A stretch of DNA of 64,000 bases from Anthoceros angustus (lineage: Eukaryota > Streptophyta > Anthocerotopsida > Anthocerotales > Anthocerotaceae): positions 1,550,001-1,614,000 of the forward strand of contig MU008160.1 in NCBI GenBank assembly GCA_010909165.1. Reading direction: 5' to 3'. Of this stretch, positions 15,850 to 27,700 are shown piece after piece. The notes beneath the pieces were generated by a model, which ran no database searches, was not told the origin of the DNA, and worked only from the letters and a program-made list of their open reading frames with translations. Position 1 is the stretch's first letter, and each line of letters begins with the position of its first letter. The position numbers were made by a program, and so were the translations under genes.

Positions 15850-16418
15850 AACGATGGAGACTTCATAAAATACGCAGAAATGTGAAGTCCCATATGTAGC
15901 CCCCAAGATGCCCTGTCTGCAATAGGGGCTTGAGTGGAACTGCTTTACTAGATACGAGTATTTTCCTAATCTAGATCCTACAATGCAAGTGCTATTTTTT
16001 GGATTTTTTTAATTTGATATTTTGAAAATAAATCAAAACAACCCCGGAAGAGAAATCTTCAGCAAGGGTTTTGATTCCCCTATGTTACACATCGTATCAT
16101 CCCAACAGGAAGAGACTATACTCTTCCCAAGGTCATCTGCATACGTGCCTAGATACCATCGCAGGTTATGTGGGACTTGGGAAAAACTCCCTCACCCACT
16201 AAAACTCCCCACCTTTACCTTTGCCCGAGAATAAGGGCTGCCATACATTGTTGCGTCGGCTCCAATAAAATTGTCATCTTGAACCTGCCTAGTCCCATAC
16301 CACCTGTCTCCCCACCCCCTAAGAGATCGTTGCCCTCACCCAAGAACGTGCACTCCACAGGGAAGGCCTTCTGCATTCTTCCAATAGGACCTGCCCCGCC
16401 AAGATGATGACTTCGAAT
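15850..16418. other. Spacer, no gene recognised
   Basis: Short open frames only, and nothing matching a family. Confidence 0.3.
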
Positions 16419-16778
16419 TCATCCCAGGTCATCCTTAAGAGCGGCCCAGAAGGCGGGTAATACCTTCGCCATAAAGAGTGCCACCGGGACGAACCCCGGA
16501 GTATCCCCTTTCTTCAAGGGGCAGGTCCAGCTAGAAAGCGCGGACCCTCTCACTGAACCCCCTAAGAGAACAACTACTTTATCCTCACCACTCCACACTG
16601 AAAAACTAGGAACCTGTTGCAGAGCTCTGCGAATGAGCTCTCCCATTATCCTCTGCCACGCCGGGAGGACGTGGTTGCACTCAAGAGGAAGATGTGGTAA
16701 AGATGCATTGCAGAGAGGACAACTCAAGGATGTGTTTGGAGGCACCACCCCAAATTGAATAGCAACTTCTGCCAGCAT
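16419..16778 (-). pseudogene. Possible retroelement terminal zinc-finger fragment
   Basis: An open frame of about 119 codons reads LSCPLCNASLPHLPLECNHV, a C-x2-C...H...C pattern like the zinc finger that follows the reverse transcriptase in many non-LTR elements, then GEDKVVVLLGGSVRG. No RT domain is nearby. Tentative. Confidence 0.3.
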
Positions 16779-16796
16779 AAGAGCCGCTGTTCTAGC

Positions 16797-16930
16797 CTGG
16801 ATGCTATTTTTTGGATGACAAGGAATGGGCCTGGATGCTATTTTTTGGATGACAAGGAATGGGCCTGGATGCTATTTTTTGGATGACAAGGAATGGGCCT
16901 GGATGCTATTTTTTGGATGACAAGGAATGG
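16797..16930. repeat. 34-bp minisatellite, about 4 copies
   Basis: ATGCTATTTTTTGGATGACA begins at 16801, 16835, 16869 and 16903 (strict 34-bp period). The unit continues AGGAATGGGCCTGG. Copies are essentially identical, so it expanded recently. Confidence 0.92.
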
Positions 16931-17325
16931 AGGTGACATTTCGTCAATAACCTTAACAGGTTTTTCGCATCCTCACTTTCAACAATATAGATGGAGTTAA
17001 AATTTTTGCTAGACAAGTTTTGGAACTTAGTATTTTAACTCAAAATGCCATTCAAAAACTCCAACAGCACCACCCATCTCTTTGTTGACTCCAATAGCAC
17101 CACCCATCTCTTTGTTATTCAAAGACCTCATCCAACTATCTATAATATATGATATAACATAGAAGACATATATACATTTTTAAAACTAGAACATCTTTTA
17201 AGCCCACATTCATACTAGCAGCCTATTATAGAATACTGTTGTTTATATGGCTATCAAGTATTCTAGGCTTCGATCGGTACTTAAATGGGGTACCAAGTGG
17301 GAGTGGATGCCCTTGGTGGTACCAG

Positions 17326-17593
17326 CTTAGGAACACCATGGTACAAGGGGTGAAGTACCAACTCCATCCAAGTGAACTATATATAATACACTTCTTCTTC
17401 TTCATCACATCTTCGCCCTAAAAAAATATTGAGTATAAAATGCTGGAATATTGAGTATAAAATATTGGAGTGCTTCGTCCTAGGAACATTGGAGTATAAA
17501 ATACTCGAGTAAAGAAGAAGAAAAAATTTATTTAAATCTATTAAGATCGTATCGTTGGTACTACTTAACAACTTGTACCATGGTATGCCTAAG
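17326..17593. mobile_element. MITE-like element with about 22-bp inverted ends
   Basis: The left end CTTAGGAACACCATGGTACA and the right end, whose complement begins CTTAGGCATACCATGGTACA, are inverted repeats with few mismatches across 268 bp. The interior is AT-rich without coding sense. The right half shares the CTTAACAACTTGTACCATGG motif with sequences near 5.6 and 14.2 kb, suggesting a family. No target-site duplication was established. Confidence 0.5.
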
Positions 17594-17678
17594 CGCAGCT
17601 TGCATCCATTCTCTTTAGGCACCCTATCTAAATATGGATCGAAGCGTATGATGCTTAATAAATATCGACGTTCTCATA

Positions 17679-17783
17679 AATCGCGAAGCCTTAAGCTGTC
17701 TACAAAGTGAATCGCGAAGCCTTAAGCTGTCTACAAAGTGAATCGCGAAGCCTTAAGCTGTCTACAAAGTGAATCGCGCTTGC
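17679..17783. repeat. 31-bp tandem repeat, 3.3 copies
   Basis: TCGCGAAGCCTTAAGCTGTC recurs at 17681, 17712 and 17743 with a partial unit at 17774. The copies are identical. It lies just downstream (gene sense) of the tRNA-Thr. Confidence 0.92.
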
Positions 17784-17918
17784 AATTCCGAACGCAAACC
17801 CCGTTGTTGGAGAAGATGTCATTACATTAGTCTTACACGGTTGAAACGCCCCGGATTCACCTGAAACAATTGGGTAGGCAAAACAGCAAATTGACTGCAC
17901 TGGGGTTTGTCTATAAAA

Positions 17919-17990
17919 TGCCTTCACTGAGGATCGAACTCAAGACCTTCAGTTTACAAGACTGACGCTCTACCACTGAGCTATAAAGGC
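17919..17990 (-). tRNA. trnT-TGT: tRNA-Thr (anticodon TGT)
   Basis: 72 nt on the minus strand fold as a full cloverleaf. The acceptor is GCCTTTA with TGAAGGC (one T-G pair) and discriminator A. The D arm is GCTC-AGTGGTA-GAGC. The anticodon stem is TCAGT/ACTGA with loop CTTGTAA (anticodon TGT, complement of plus 17956-17958). The variable loop is AGGTC. The T arm is TTGAG-TTCGATC-CTCAG. The box A-like TAGCTCAGTGG and box B-like GTTCGATCC are intact. No intron and no encoded CCA, as expected for a nuclear gene. It lies alone between repeats. Confidence 0.95.
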
Positions 17991-18678
17991 CTTTACATCA
18001 TCACTTTATGCCTTAAAGTATTTATAAAAATACAGTAATATCCCTCGGACCTAAACCCCATATGCTGTTGGTAGGCGGGTAGAAATGATGAGCTGAGCAT
18101 ATTCTTAGTCTGGACTAACAGGATGCCTTCCAGGTGCCACTAACCGCCGCGGTAACGGCGAGCCGCACACCATGGCTTGTTAAAATCACACTACGCTACG
18201 CACTGCTCCGCCTGGCTGCCGGTCTCACAGATACGATCGCACTACAATTGCGCTGCTTGCGCGCTCTATCTTGCAGCTGCAGCTGCAGCTTTGCTCTTCT
18301 CCGGGGCCCAAATCAGGCTGGCAGTGTGAGACCTCCAACCTTGCCTACTCGGCATTGCTGTCGCCTGATGGAATCCGGAGTCTCTTCGCTTCCCACACTC
18401 TTGTCGCTTCCGGCGCACTCAATTCCCAGGCGCTAACGAAGGTAAAGCCCGCCGTAATTCTCCTCTCCTTCCATTCCTTTGAACAAGCACGTGAATTTCC
18501 GCTTTCCGCCTTTCACTGCACATCGTGTATGTCCATGCGCTTGCTGCTCCTATGCCGGTCCGAGGCGACTGATTTGTTCATATGAGTTGATGCAGCTGGG
18601 AGGCATCGTCTGTGCCCCTGGATTGGCGATGAGCTGCTGAAGGTGTTGCATCAGGGAGGAGAGTGGACGGTCGCAGCG
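17991..18678. other. Intergenic / 5' leader of the WD40 gene
   Basis: No independent gene seen. GC rises from about 18130. An open frame at 18271-18430 ending at a GTAAAG could be a noncoding or alternative first exon of the WD40 transcript. Confidence 0.35.
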
Positions 18679-21485
18679 ATGGCCTCATCGTCCTCCTCCC
18701 GAGTGCCTTTGTCTGGTAGCGGGCAGAGCATGAAGACGTCAGGCTCGGAAGCCTACTACAAGAGTAACCTCGACCTGCTGCTGAAGGAGAACAAACAGTT
18801 GAAATTGCGACTCGAGCAGCTCGAGAAGGAGAACCGTGGTTTGAAAAAGGCCGTGTACGACCTGAGCGTGAGGTGAGTCTGAGAGGTCTCCTTTTCAGTG
18901 TCGCTGTACGATCATTCGCTTCCCTTCCGCATATCGTACCTGATTGGCTTCGTGCTGGCTGAACCAGGCACAGTGCATGTATTGAGCATATGGGGAAGGC
19001 AGTCAATCGTTTCGACATGGACAGCATACTCACTCCAGAGAGTGTGTCATCTGATCATGTGGATGGTGTTCGTCTTCCTGACCTCGGAGCTCAGAAGGCT
19101 GTGCATCAAGGTAGGTGGACTCCTGTGGCCATTCCTGGCTTCGGATTCTTTAGCTCGTCTATGACCGTTCCAGCCTGGCTCTTAGGTTGTTTTCACTGGT
19201 TCTTGCTTTGCCTCTTCTTCCAGGAGTAGGTGGCACACAGTCCAACCGGAAGGCCGATGGCAGGCAGTTCCTCCATTTGTTTGACTTCAAGGTCCTGGCT
19301 GTCCCAGTGAATCAAGGTTCTAGGGATCTCTTTTCCTCTTCTGGACTCTAATCAAGTATGGTCTGGTCTGTTATGTGCTGTAGGGTCATTCAGGCTCCGT
19401 TTACGCTGCTCAGTTTTCAAAGACAACTGGACTTCTCGCTTCTGGATCCTTTGACCAAAGTGTTCGTGTGTGGGATGTCAAAACGCAAAGAGAGGTGTTG
19501 GTTCTAGGGATCTCTTTTCTTCTTCTGGACTTGGATTCCTGTTCACGGTTTACTGTTCATGATTATTTTCTTGCTCTTTGGTAAAAGGTTCTGTGTATGG
19601 GATTTGAAACGCAAAAAGAGCTGCTGATTCTAGGCATCTCATGTACGTGGACTCCTGTTCAGAGGCTTCGTTTTTTCCTATCTTACCTTCTGCTCTCTGG
19701 CCGTCGTGTGACAGGTTCTTTGTCTTCAAGAACATCAGTTAAATGTATCTGATATTTGCTGGTCAAATGATGGAACTGTGCTTCTGTCTGGAGGGTTTGA
19801 TCAATGTGTAAAGGAGTGGGATGTGGTGAAAGGCAAATTGCTGCACTCATACAACGAGTTGCAGGGTTTCATTCAATCTGTCCGCTTCAACCCTGCAGGT
19901 ATGTGGTGCCGCTGTGCCTCTTTTGGGAGGCATTAACAGTAAATCTGTCAGGTTGTGGCAAAATTTGACCATGCCTCCTTGTGCTACTTGCAGATAATGA
20001 TGTATTTCTAGTTGGTAGTACCGCAAAGCACATTTACGTCCTTGATCGGAGATTGCATACTACTGGTGGGATAGTTATGGTGCTGAATAATGATGCAAAA
20101 GTGAGTGCATTAATTCTGTACCGAAATGGCATTGCCTGCTTATCTGGAGATTCACATGGGGCGATGAAGTTGTGGGATTTACGCTCAAAGGCTTGTGTAG
20201 AAACTGTCTACAATGAAGATACACACAAACCTATCACATCTTTGGATATGTCACTCGCGCCTGACGGTATCCATCCCCAGTCCTTGGTGTCTCAGTGATC
20301 TTTCTGCCAGAGAAAGTGGAAGTCTATCATCAAAGTGCATATGATCAGGAGTGCTTCAAGAAGTGAGGGCCTTTTGCAATCCATGCCCTCCATCTTTCCA
20401 CATCCTCAGCATCCAAAAAACTAAGATTGGCTAGAAGGTCTTGTTTCACTAATGCCGTGCCTCCGTCTTGCCCATCCCTTCTCTCGTCTGTGTGACCTCT
20501 CTCTCCCCCTCACCTGGTCATTGGTCCAGCTTTTTCTGCTCTGCGAGACACCTTGACCAACCTCGCATTGGAAATTGTTGTGCAAATGCTGTCTCTTTTG
20601 CAGCTCATGGAGCAGACGATGGACGGCATATTGCTGTGAACAGCTACGACAATGGTGAGTGTGTGACCTTAGCCTCAGGCAACATGTGCAACCACATACA
20701 TGTCTCCGCAGCACTCTGACTGGGAAACACCTTGCTGGGTGGCAGTATTGAGAGTATATGACAACTTTAGTGTGATCGAGCAGCCACAACTTCACATGGG
20801 TGGGTTGAAGTTGGTGCATGCCATCAAAGGAGCACGGACGAAAAACTGGCCCATCAAAAGTTCTCTCTTTCAAGGCCACAACTGTGAGATAGAAGCACCC
20901 ATGTGATGTTCATAGGGAATGCATCAGGTGGATTAGGTTATTTCGTCTGACGATTCTTTCTATGCAGTTCACCACACCTTGAAGAAGCGATCAGTGAAGC
21001 AACAGGAGACTCTGTCTGGAAATGGAGATCACAGATTATGGAGCCAAGATACCGAGTAAGACCTCTGAGTTTCACATGCTCTGTGACTTCATGCACTACA
21101 AGACCTACGAGCTTCCCAGTGTTTGATTAACACATGGTGGAGTGCATACAGGTCTTTCCAGGACATCACTGTGCAGGAATCCTTGCTGGTGGCAACGGGA
21201 AGTGCGGATAACCACGCCTACATTTTTGACGTCAGTGGACCTCCTGTAAGCAACTGAAACCCTGACCTCTGGTGAGGGACCCCGTATGTTAGATATACCT
21301 CTTATTCGTTCTTGGTCGGAGTGTTGCAGGGTACCGCAGAGCTGATTCAACGGCTGGAAGGGCACACTGACAGAGTATGTGCTGCCGTGTTTCACCCTCA
21401 AGAGCCCATCCTAGCGACTTGCTGTGCTGATTTCAACATCCGGATCTGGAGCCCAAGATCTCACTTCCACGGTAGTTTGAGCTGA
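18679..21485 (+). CDS. WD40-repeat protein with N-terminal coiled coil
   Basis: Eleven exons: 18679-18872, 18968-19110, 19224-19306, 19384-19494, 19715-19898, 19994-20266, 20604-20654, 20746-20883, 20968-21055, 21152-21245, 21330-21485. Phases all agree and give 504 residues. Residues about 30-62 (LDLLLKENKQLKLRLEQLEK, ENRGLKKAV) form a heptad-type coiled coil. WD blades follow: GHSGSVYAAQFSKTTGLLAS and VRVWD; DICWSNDGTVLLSGGFDQCV with KEWD; GAMKLWDLRSKACVETVYNE; VNSYDNVLRVYDN; LLVATGSADNHAYIFDVSGP; and LEGHTDRVCAAVFHPQEP with FNIRIW. The GHT/WD core is a scaffold in multiprotein complexes, but I do not recognise the orthologue, so no function is claimed. The start is the first ATG in frame with exon 1. 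The intron between 19494 and 19715 contains a decayed copy of exon 4. Confidence 0.85.
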
Positions 21486-22740
21486 CAAGGATGATTGAAG
21501 AACATTTACGGGACTTGAGGGGCCTGTGAGGCTTGATCAACCGATGCACCCTGCACGCTGGTCAACATGACCGGGCCCAGTTCTCGAGCCCCTTACCTAA
21601 CAAGACAAGTATGTTTGTGGATATTGGATCGTTTGATGAATCTCACTGCCCCCAAAGACGGAACGCACCGCCGGCATTCCTAGACGCTCTTCACGCAAAT
21701 TGAATTATCTTGGAGAGATAAATCTATCACTGTACTGGTAGTGGAATATATCAGGTCACGAGAAAAAGAACAAACAATTTAATAAAATCAACTATGGACC
21801 GCTTTAAATTCACTCTTGTGAACCTAGCATCCTTCAGTCACACCACACTCTTGAATATCTTACTTACAGTCTAGTCAAATGTTTCCAAGTTTTGCTTCTT
21901 TCTCTATTTTTATTAGTCACAATTACTCTTAATAAATTACTTGATTTTAAAGGTTAAACTTAGGTTTGAGGTATAAAGATTTTATGTTTATATAATAGTG
22001 TACCTTTATGTGATAAACCACAGGTTATTCAATTTAATTCAATGGTAAGTAACTGGCATGATCAACTCTCATGTGGAAGTACAAGACGTTCACTTGATAC
22101 GACAACGTTCACTTGATAGGACAACATAAAATTTGACAGACGGTTTGGAAAGATAAAATATATACAAGTATCACACATATGAATTTGATCTAAATAATAG
22201 TATTTTATCTAAAATATATGATCAAAATATATTATCCAATAGTAGTGACAAGCTTGCTTGGAACATGAAGTAGATCCAATAAACTATTACCTAGTTCAAG
22301 CACTTTCCTACCTACAAGTACATATAATCTTTTCTTTTGAAGAATTAAAAATAAATTAGCAACCCATACTTCCCCGGTAGATAGCAGTGGGCTACTAGTT
22401 GGATGCCAGCTCTTACTCTCTTTTTTTTCTTTGGAAGGATTAAAAAAAAATTATCTATCACTCTATTATTATGAAGGATTAAAAGAAAATTAACTATCAC
22501 TCTTTTCTTGTGAGGGATCAAAAGAAAATTAGCTCTCACTCTTTTCTCGTGAAGCGGCTGCTAGTTGGCTGCTAGCTCTCACCTACTAGCCAGCAGGGAT
22601 GGTCTGTTCCATATAAAGGATTAAAAGAAAACTAGCAACCCGTACGCCTGAATCAGCTCAGCTCAGCTCATACAGTATGAGGATGATGCGTACGGACTAC
22701 GGTGACGAGGATGGAATATTGACGCCTAACGCCTAACTAG
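21486..22740. other. AT-rich intergenic region
   Basis: No gene recognised. Around 22330-22640 a degenerate repeat with core GATTAAAAGAAAATTAGC and CTATCACTCTTTTCTTGTG occurs about four to five times, alternating with GCTGCTAGTTGGCTGCTAGC. The 3' UTR of the WD40 gene should occupy the first few hundred bases. Confidence 0.4.
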
Positions 22741-23221
22741 ATGGAGATTGGCTCGTGTTTCGTTTGGGTGTTGTGCTTTCGACGGCCTTGGCCTTGGCCC
22801 ACAGTGGGACTGAACGCATCACTCACTCACTCACTCACTCACTCGCACATTTCGCTTTCATCGGAAGGAGACGCCAGTGGCAAGCCATGCTTGCTACCGC
22901 TACGGCCACGGCCACGGCCACGGCCTTACGCGATGCCATGGCGACCCCTGCCTGCTTCTTCCCGCCTCCCTCCACCCCCTTTCTCGCATCCACCGCTCCC
23001 GCGTGCCGTCCGTCGCTCAGGTGCGTCCGCCTCTCCCGCGCTGCCGGTTGCTCGCTGCTCTCCGCCTCCGCATTTCCGCCCGCTTCAATCCGCTCTGGTC
23101 GGGGAATTGCTTGGGGATCGGATTGCCGCGCTGCAGTGTAGGCTGAGATCCGCGCTCCCCTGCCCTGTGAAGTGTTTTGTTGTAGATCCCGACTTGGAGC
23201 TTCCCGTTGCGGGCTTTTCTG
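22741..23221 (+). promoter_or_regulatory. 5' leader region of the carrier gene, with SSRs and an upstream ORF
   Basis: It holds a TCAC microsatellite (about 22820-22843) and a GGCCAC repeat (about 22902-22925). An ATG-initiated open frame, 22887-23141, is rich in Ala, Ser, Pro and Thr and resembles a plastid transit peptide. It ends in a stop before the carrier start and has no downstream partner that I can find, so it is either a uORF or chance. Confidence 0.4.
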
Positions 23222-24780
23222 ATGGAGGAGCAGGCTTCCCCTTCCCCGAGCTTGGCGCTCAAGGCTCCTGCCACGGGTGAGTTGCATCGGGTTCAAGCCT
23301 GTGTTGTTTTGGTGGAGAATTGAGTGTGAGGCAGCCGTGCAAGGGAAGCGTCCGTCCTCTAGCTGAGGATGAGTGGAAGGAGTGTTTGCACGGATTGTGT
23401 GACAGCTCTTGTGCGGCATGCAATGGCAGGGCTGAGCCTTTCGGACAAGGGACAGGCGCAGAGTGATTTACTGATTTTCGCGCTGGCTGGGATTAGCAAC
23501 ATGTGTGGAGCAGCCGTCACCAATCCCGTCAACGTGATTAAAGTCCGGATGCAGCTGGACGGTGCTCTCGCTTCGTCTCACCAGGTTTCGTGTTGCTCGT
23601 TACCTACCACTTTGAGAGGATGATGGCAGGCTGCTGCGTACGCTCTTGTCTGCCTCTTTGGTTCACTCTGCCGCTGCTCTTTCCGCAGGGCAGGCGCTAC
23701 CGGAGAATGTTTCCAGGCATCCTCCAAATTGCCCGAGATGAGGGAGTGTCCGGTTTGTGGAAGGGCACAGGTGCTGCTTTGATGAGGGAGGCGTCTTATT
23801 CTAGCATACGCATGGGCGCATACGAGCCTTTGAAGAAGGTAGCTCACATCATACTCGCATACCTTTTTGGTGGAGTGGATTCGCTGCTTCAAGTTCGGCC
23901 TGTCTGATGGAATGCTGGCATCCCACTCCGTGCTCAGGTTCTTGGAGGGGAAAATCCTGCACACACCCCGCTGTGGGTGAAGCTGACAGCAGGAGCATGT
24001 GCAGGGGTCTTTGGCAGCGCTATTGCCAATCCCACGGATGTAGTTATGATCCGCATGCAAGCTCCCTCCATGGGCGTAGGTTAGCTCTGAACGGATTCAT
24101 CTTGTAGTCATCTCATCTTGCTGTTGTACGTAAGGGTGCAATTGATCCGGACCGGCTTATTGAATGATGTGCAAACTTGCAGGTGCTGAACAGTGGGGGT
24201 ACAGAGGACCGATGCACGCTTTGGGATCCATAGCCAAAACGGAGGGGTTGCGAGGTCTGTACCGTGGAGTGTGGCCCACGATGCAGCGAGCTGGTCTGCT
24301 CACTGCTGTGCAGATAGCTAGCTATGACCACACGAAACACGCTCTGCTCAACTCTGGCTGGATGGAGGAAGGCATTATGTGCCATCTCTCGTCCTCCATG
24401 ACAGCAGGCCTCATGACTGCCATCGCCATCGCTCCAGTCGACCTCGTCAAAACACGGTCAGACATCCCCTTCTCAGTTTTCGTGCGCTCCTCTCCTCTCC
24501 TCTTCTCCTCTCCTCTGTCCTCCCCAACCCACCCAGCTTCTAACCCTTTCTTCCTTCCTTGCTCCCAAGCAGGATCATGCAACAGGCTATTCAAGCTGAT
24601 GGAAATGGCACCCTTTACAACTCAACATTGGAGTGCTTCTGGAAAACTCTCAAGTCCGAGGGCCCTCAGGGGCTCTACAAGGGCTTCATTCCCGTGTGGA
24701 TGCGAATTGGGCCGCACACCATCATCACTTTCTTCGTCTTCGAGCAGCTCCGAAAGTCTCTCGGACAGCGCCCCGTCTGA
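23222..24780 (+). CDS. Mitochondrial substrate carrier (SLC25 family, UCP/dicarboxylate-carrier group)
   Basis: Six-helix inner-membrane transporter. Exons: 23222-23276, 23430-23584, 23689-23838, 23938-24075, 24194-24456, 24573-24780, giving 322 residues (family about 300). Three tandem repeats are clear. Repeat 1 has FALAGISNMCGAAVTNPVNV then IKVRMQ. Repeat 2 has LTAGACAGVFGSAIANPTDV then VMIRMQ. Repeat 3 has MTAGLMTAIAIAPVDLVKTR. Each ends in the matrix-side motif (EGVSGLWKGTGAALMREASY, EGLRGLYRGVWPTMQRAG, EGPQGLYKGFIPVWMRIGPH). The first signature has Asn (PVN) where the consensus has an acidic residue. The closest remembered relatives are plant UCP/DIC and SLC25A30-like carriers, so the substrate is undefined. 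The ATG at 23222 needs exon 1 (MEEQASPSPSLALKAPAT) spliced to 23430 in phase 1. A later ATG at 23369 lies in the intron of this model. Confidence 0.9.
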
Positions 24781-24789
24781 ATCTATTTA

Positions 24790-27700
24790 AAGTCTTAACA
24801 GAGCACTCACAAGGAAGACCATTTAACCATTATATTTGTACATATTCCAGACATTATATACCTAGATCGAAATACATTATACAATGGAGTGCCTCCAGGC
24901 TCCGAGACTTCAATCACTCGAATCGGGTTTCCTGTTTGGCACGGGCACCACAGTTTGCCGTTTGGTAGCTTCCATTGTCCACATCTTGGCATCTCGAAGC
25001 AGGAGCCAGGAGCTGCATGCTTTGTTATCGCCGACTGAAGCTGACCTCGACCAAGATAGCACAAGCAGCAGACATGGGCAACCAGCAGCCAGGAATCTGA
25101 CAAGCCAGACTAGGACACCATACGGGCGTGCTGTGCAGTGTGGACCCGGTATGTCTACGGGTGCTTTCCGATGTCTCTGCATCACGTGACTTGCCAGGAA
25201 ACCAAGGCGATCCGGTACATGTACATGCAGTGTGCTGGATGACATATTTCCTCAAATTATCTCTTCAAGAACATCCATGATTCCACCGGAATAACTACCT
25301 AGTGACAAAAACATTTTCCGCTTCGATTGCGCAGCTCGCGCGGAACTTTCTTCCTTCCTACATTTGCTTGAAACCAGCTGCCTCACACTGGCAGAGAGTA
25401 CCCTTGTTCACGAATCCGGCCTCTGCGTGAAAGTGCTAGTCGCGCCTGAAAGTTGCCATGGAACGAACATGTATGTTGCCCTCCGCCAACGCCAAGAAAT
25501 ACACAGGGAAGGCACTTCACTGCGTCGAACGATGTCTGTCATATTGAGATGCGGCCTTGCCATGCTGTTGCAAGCTTCCGCATGGCCTGATTTTTGTGGA
25601 AAGGGCATGCGTGTGGGCGGGGGAGCGGGAGAAAAGCGAGGACAGACTAAGCTGCCAACGCTGATGTCGCAGGTGTAGAAGGAGGCAGTTTACAGAGTGA
25701 AGGCCCCAGGGTGAGTGAACTTCAGGCCGGCAACAAGACACCGGGTAGGGATCCTCAGATCTGCAGTGTTCCGGGTACGCTAGAGTAGGGCCGGATTTGT
25801 GGCAGGTTGCTAAGCTAATAATAATAATAAGATTGTATGTAACCTTGCTGGGTGTCCGTGGGGTTCATGCCCAAATGCCCAACCCCAAAGCAGGCACCAG
25901 GTTTGCATCAAATCTCGCGCAGTTCATGCATGCCTTGGTATAGGTCACTTCACAGCTGGCAAGATCTGAGTGCGTAGCGTATGTATCGTCGTTTTGTCAG
26001 GAGAGACTGGCAATGCATTGTGAAGTGGAGAATCTGGTGGAGAATCTTATCGCTCGTGTGGCAAGCACAGCTCCTCTACGTACAGTCCACCCCCCCCTAA
26101 TTGGGACTGGTTCGGAGTGCCTTTAGAGGTCCCATTCAGGGAAGTGTCCGATTACATTTCCTTTATTTAAAAAATATTATAAATATTATAAATTTTTAAA
26201 AATAATATTACTCAACAAAATTTTATTTCTATTTTTATATTACCTGATTAAAAATAAATATTAAAATAATATGATAAATTAACCTTTAAATATTTTTAAT
26301 TAAGGCTTGCCCAAAGCTCATTCCTAGAATTCAACATGTTCTTCTTTATTTGGCTCTCCTTTATTGGACAATTCTAGACGGAAAACCCTATTAATTGGAA
26401 CCCTCTTATTGGGCCCTTTGAGCTTCCTCCATTTGTAAAGTGCAATGGGTAAATGAAAAGCCCCTCTAATAATAAATGAGAAGTTTGGGACACATCTTCT
26501 GTCATTAGCAGATGTTGAGTTATGTATGTCAATTAATTGATTAATTAAATTAAATTAATTACTTAACAAGGCTTAAGAAAATTAATTTTTTAATTAGGGA
26601 TGACATAAACCTTCATATAAGAGGGCCATGGTAGCTCATATAGCCATCTCCTTGCACAAGTAGATCTTTGGTTTTCCACTCGAACAGCTAATAGCATCTT
26701 GGTGGCTGTTGTCCCTCCAGACTTTTTGCAAACACATCCTCCAATATTTAAGCTCCCTTTAACTCCCTTGCTAGATGCTCTTGCTAGGCTACCTTGGTAG
26801 CTTGCTCTCAGTACCATGCGGTCTTTCCACACTGCGGTCTCCCCTCATTCCTCTTGCTATCCTTAGCCTGCCCAATCACATACCTTGATCAGCCTACCAA
26901 CATTATTGATATTGCAACCTTTCAACAGAGCATGGAATCACAACATGTGGTATTTTGAGTCTACTTCCCTGTTCCATAGTATGCTGATGATTTGTTCTTG
27001 ATTGCTTGCTTCCAACAGCATCGTTAGCAACTTCTTAGCATCGATTACAGTTGGAGTGTGATATCCCCATGGCCAAAGCCTTGCAGATGAGGGTCTCGGA
27101 TTTTCCATTGGCCAACCAGAAATATGGGCGATGAGCACTCAATGGAATTAACGAAGGGAGTGGGAGATCATGGCTAACCACCCATGATACCCTTTGCAAG
27201 CTTTGATTTTGTTAGGTGATATTGGTTACAAAGTCCTAGCAATAATGTCTGCTACATGTAGCAAGTGATGCATTAGTCTCAAACATCTGTTTCTCAAGTG
27301 ATGATCTCCTTTGAATAAAACCTTACTTTTCTCTTACCAGGGCTTGCACTTTGTGAGTTGTCTGGTCTCTGTTTGAAGATCGTTGTGCAATGTCCTTGCT
27401 CTAATTTTTCCATCTTGGACACTTTGTGCACGTGCTACATATTGGCAGTCCGTGCAAGGCATCATGGCTGAGAGATCATGTGACAAAGAGGCTAATGGTC
27501 GACAACTTGACCTGCATAAGTACTTGTAGCATACAAGAAGAGGAAGTGTTTTCAGAACCTGCATTGTGTTTTTCAATTGTGGGCTTGTCTTGACAAAATA
27601 TAGTGAACGTCCCGCAAACACGGTTTAATCTTAACACCGTGCTTGATGCGGCCCTTGACTTGCACAATGCTAATAACCCTTCGACCTGCAGCCGTTCCTC

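Noticed and set aside
23369-23623. ATG at 23369 (MSGRSVCTDCVT...) as start of the mitochondrial carrier
   Set aside because: An exon at 23222-23276 with a strong GTGAGT donor joins in phase to 23430 and gives a cleaner N-terminus; I keep 23369 only as an alternative.
26090-26420. Possible MITE in the AT-rich block at 26.1-26.4 kb
   Set aside because: Some GGGAC and ATTGGG text near both ends, but no matching inverted repeats or target duplication.
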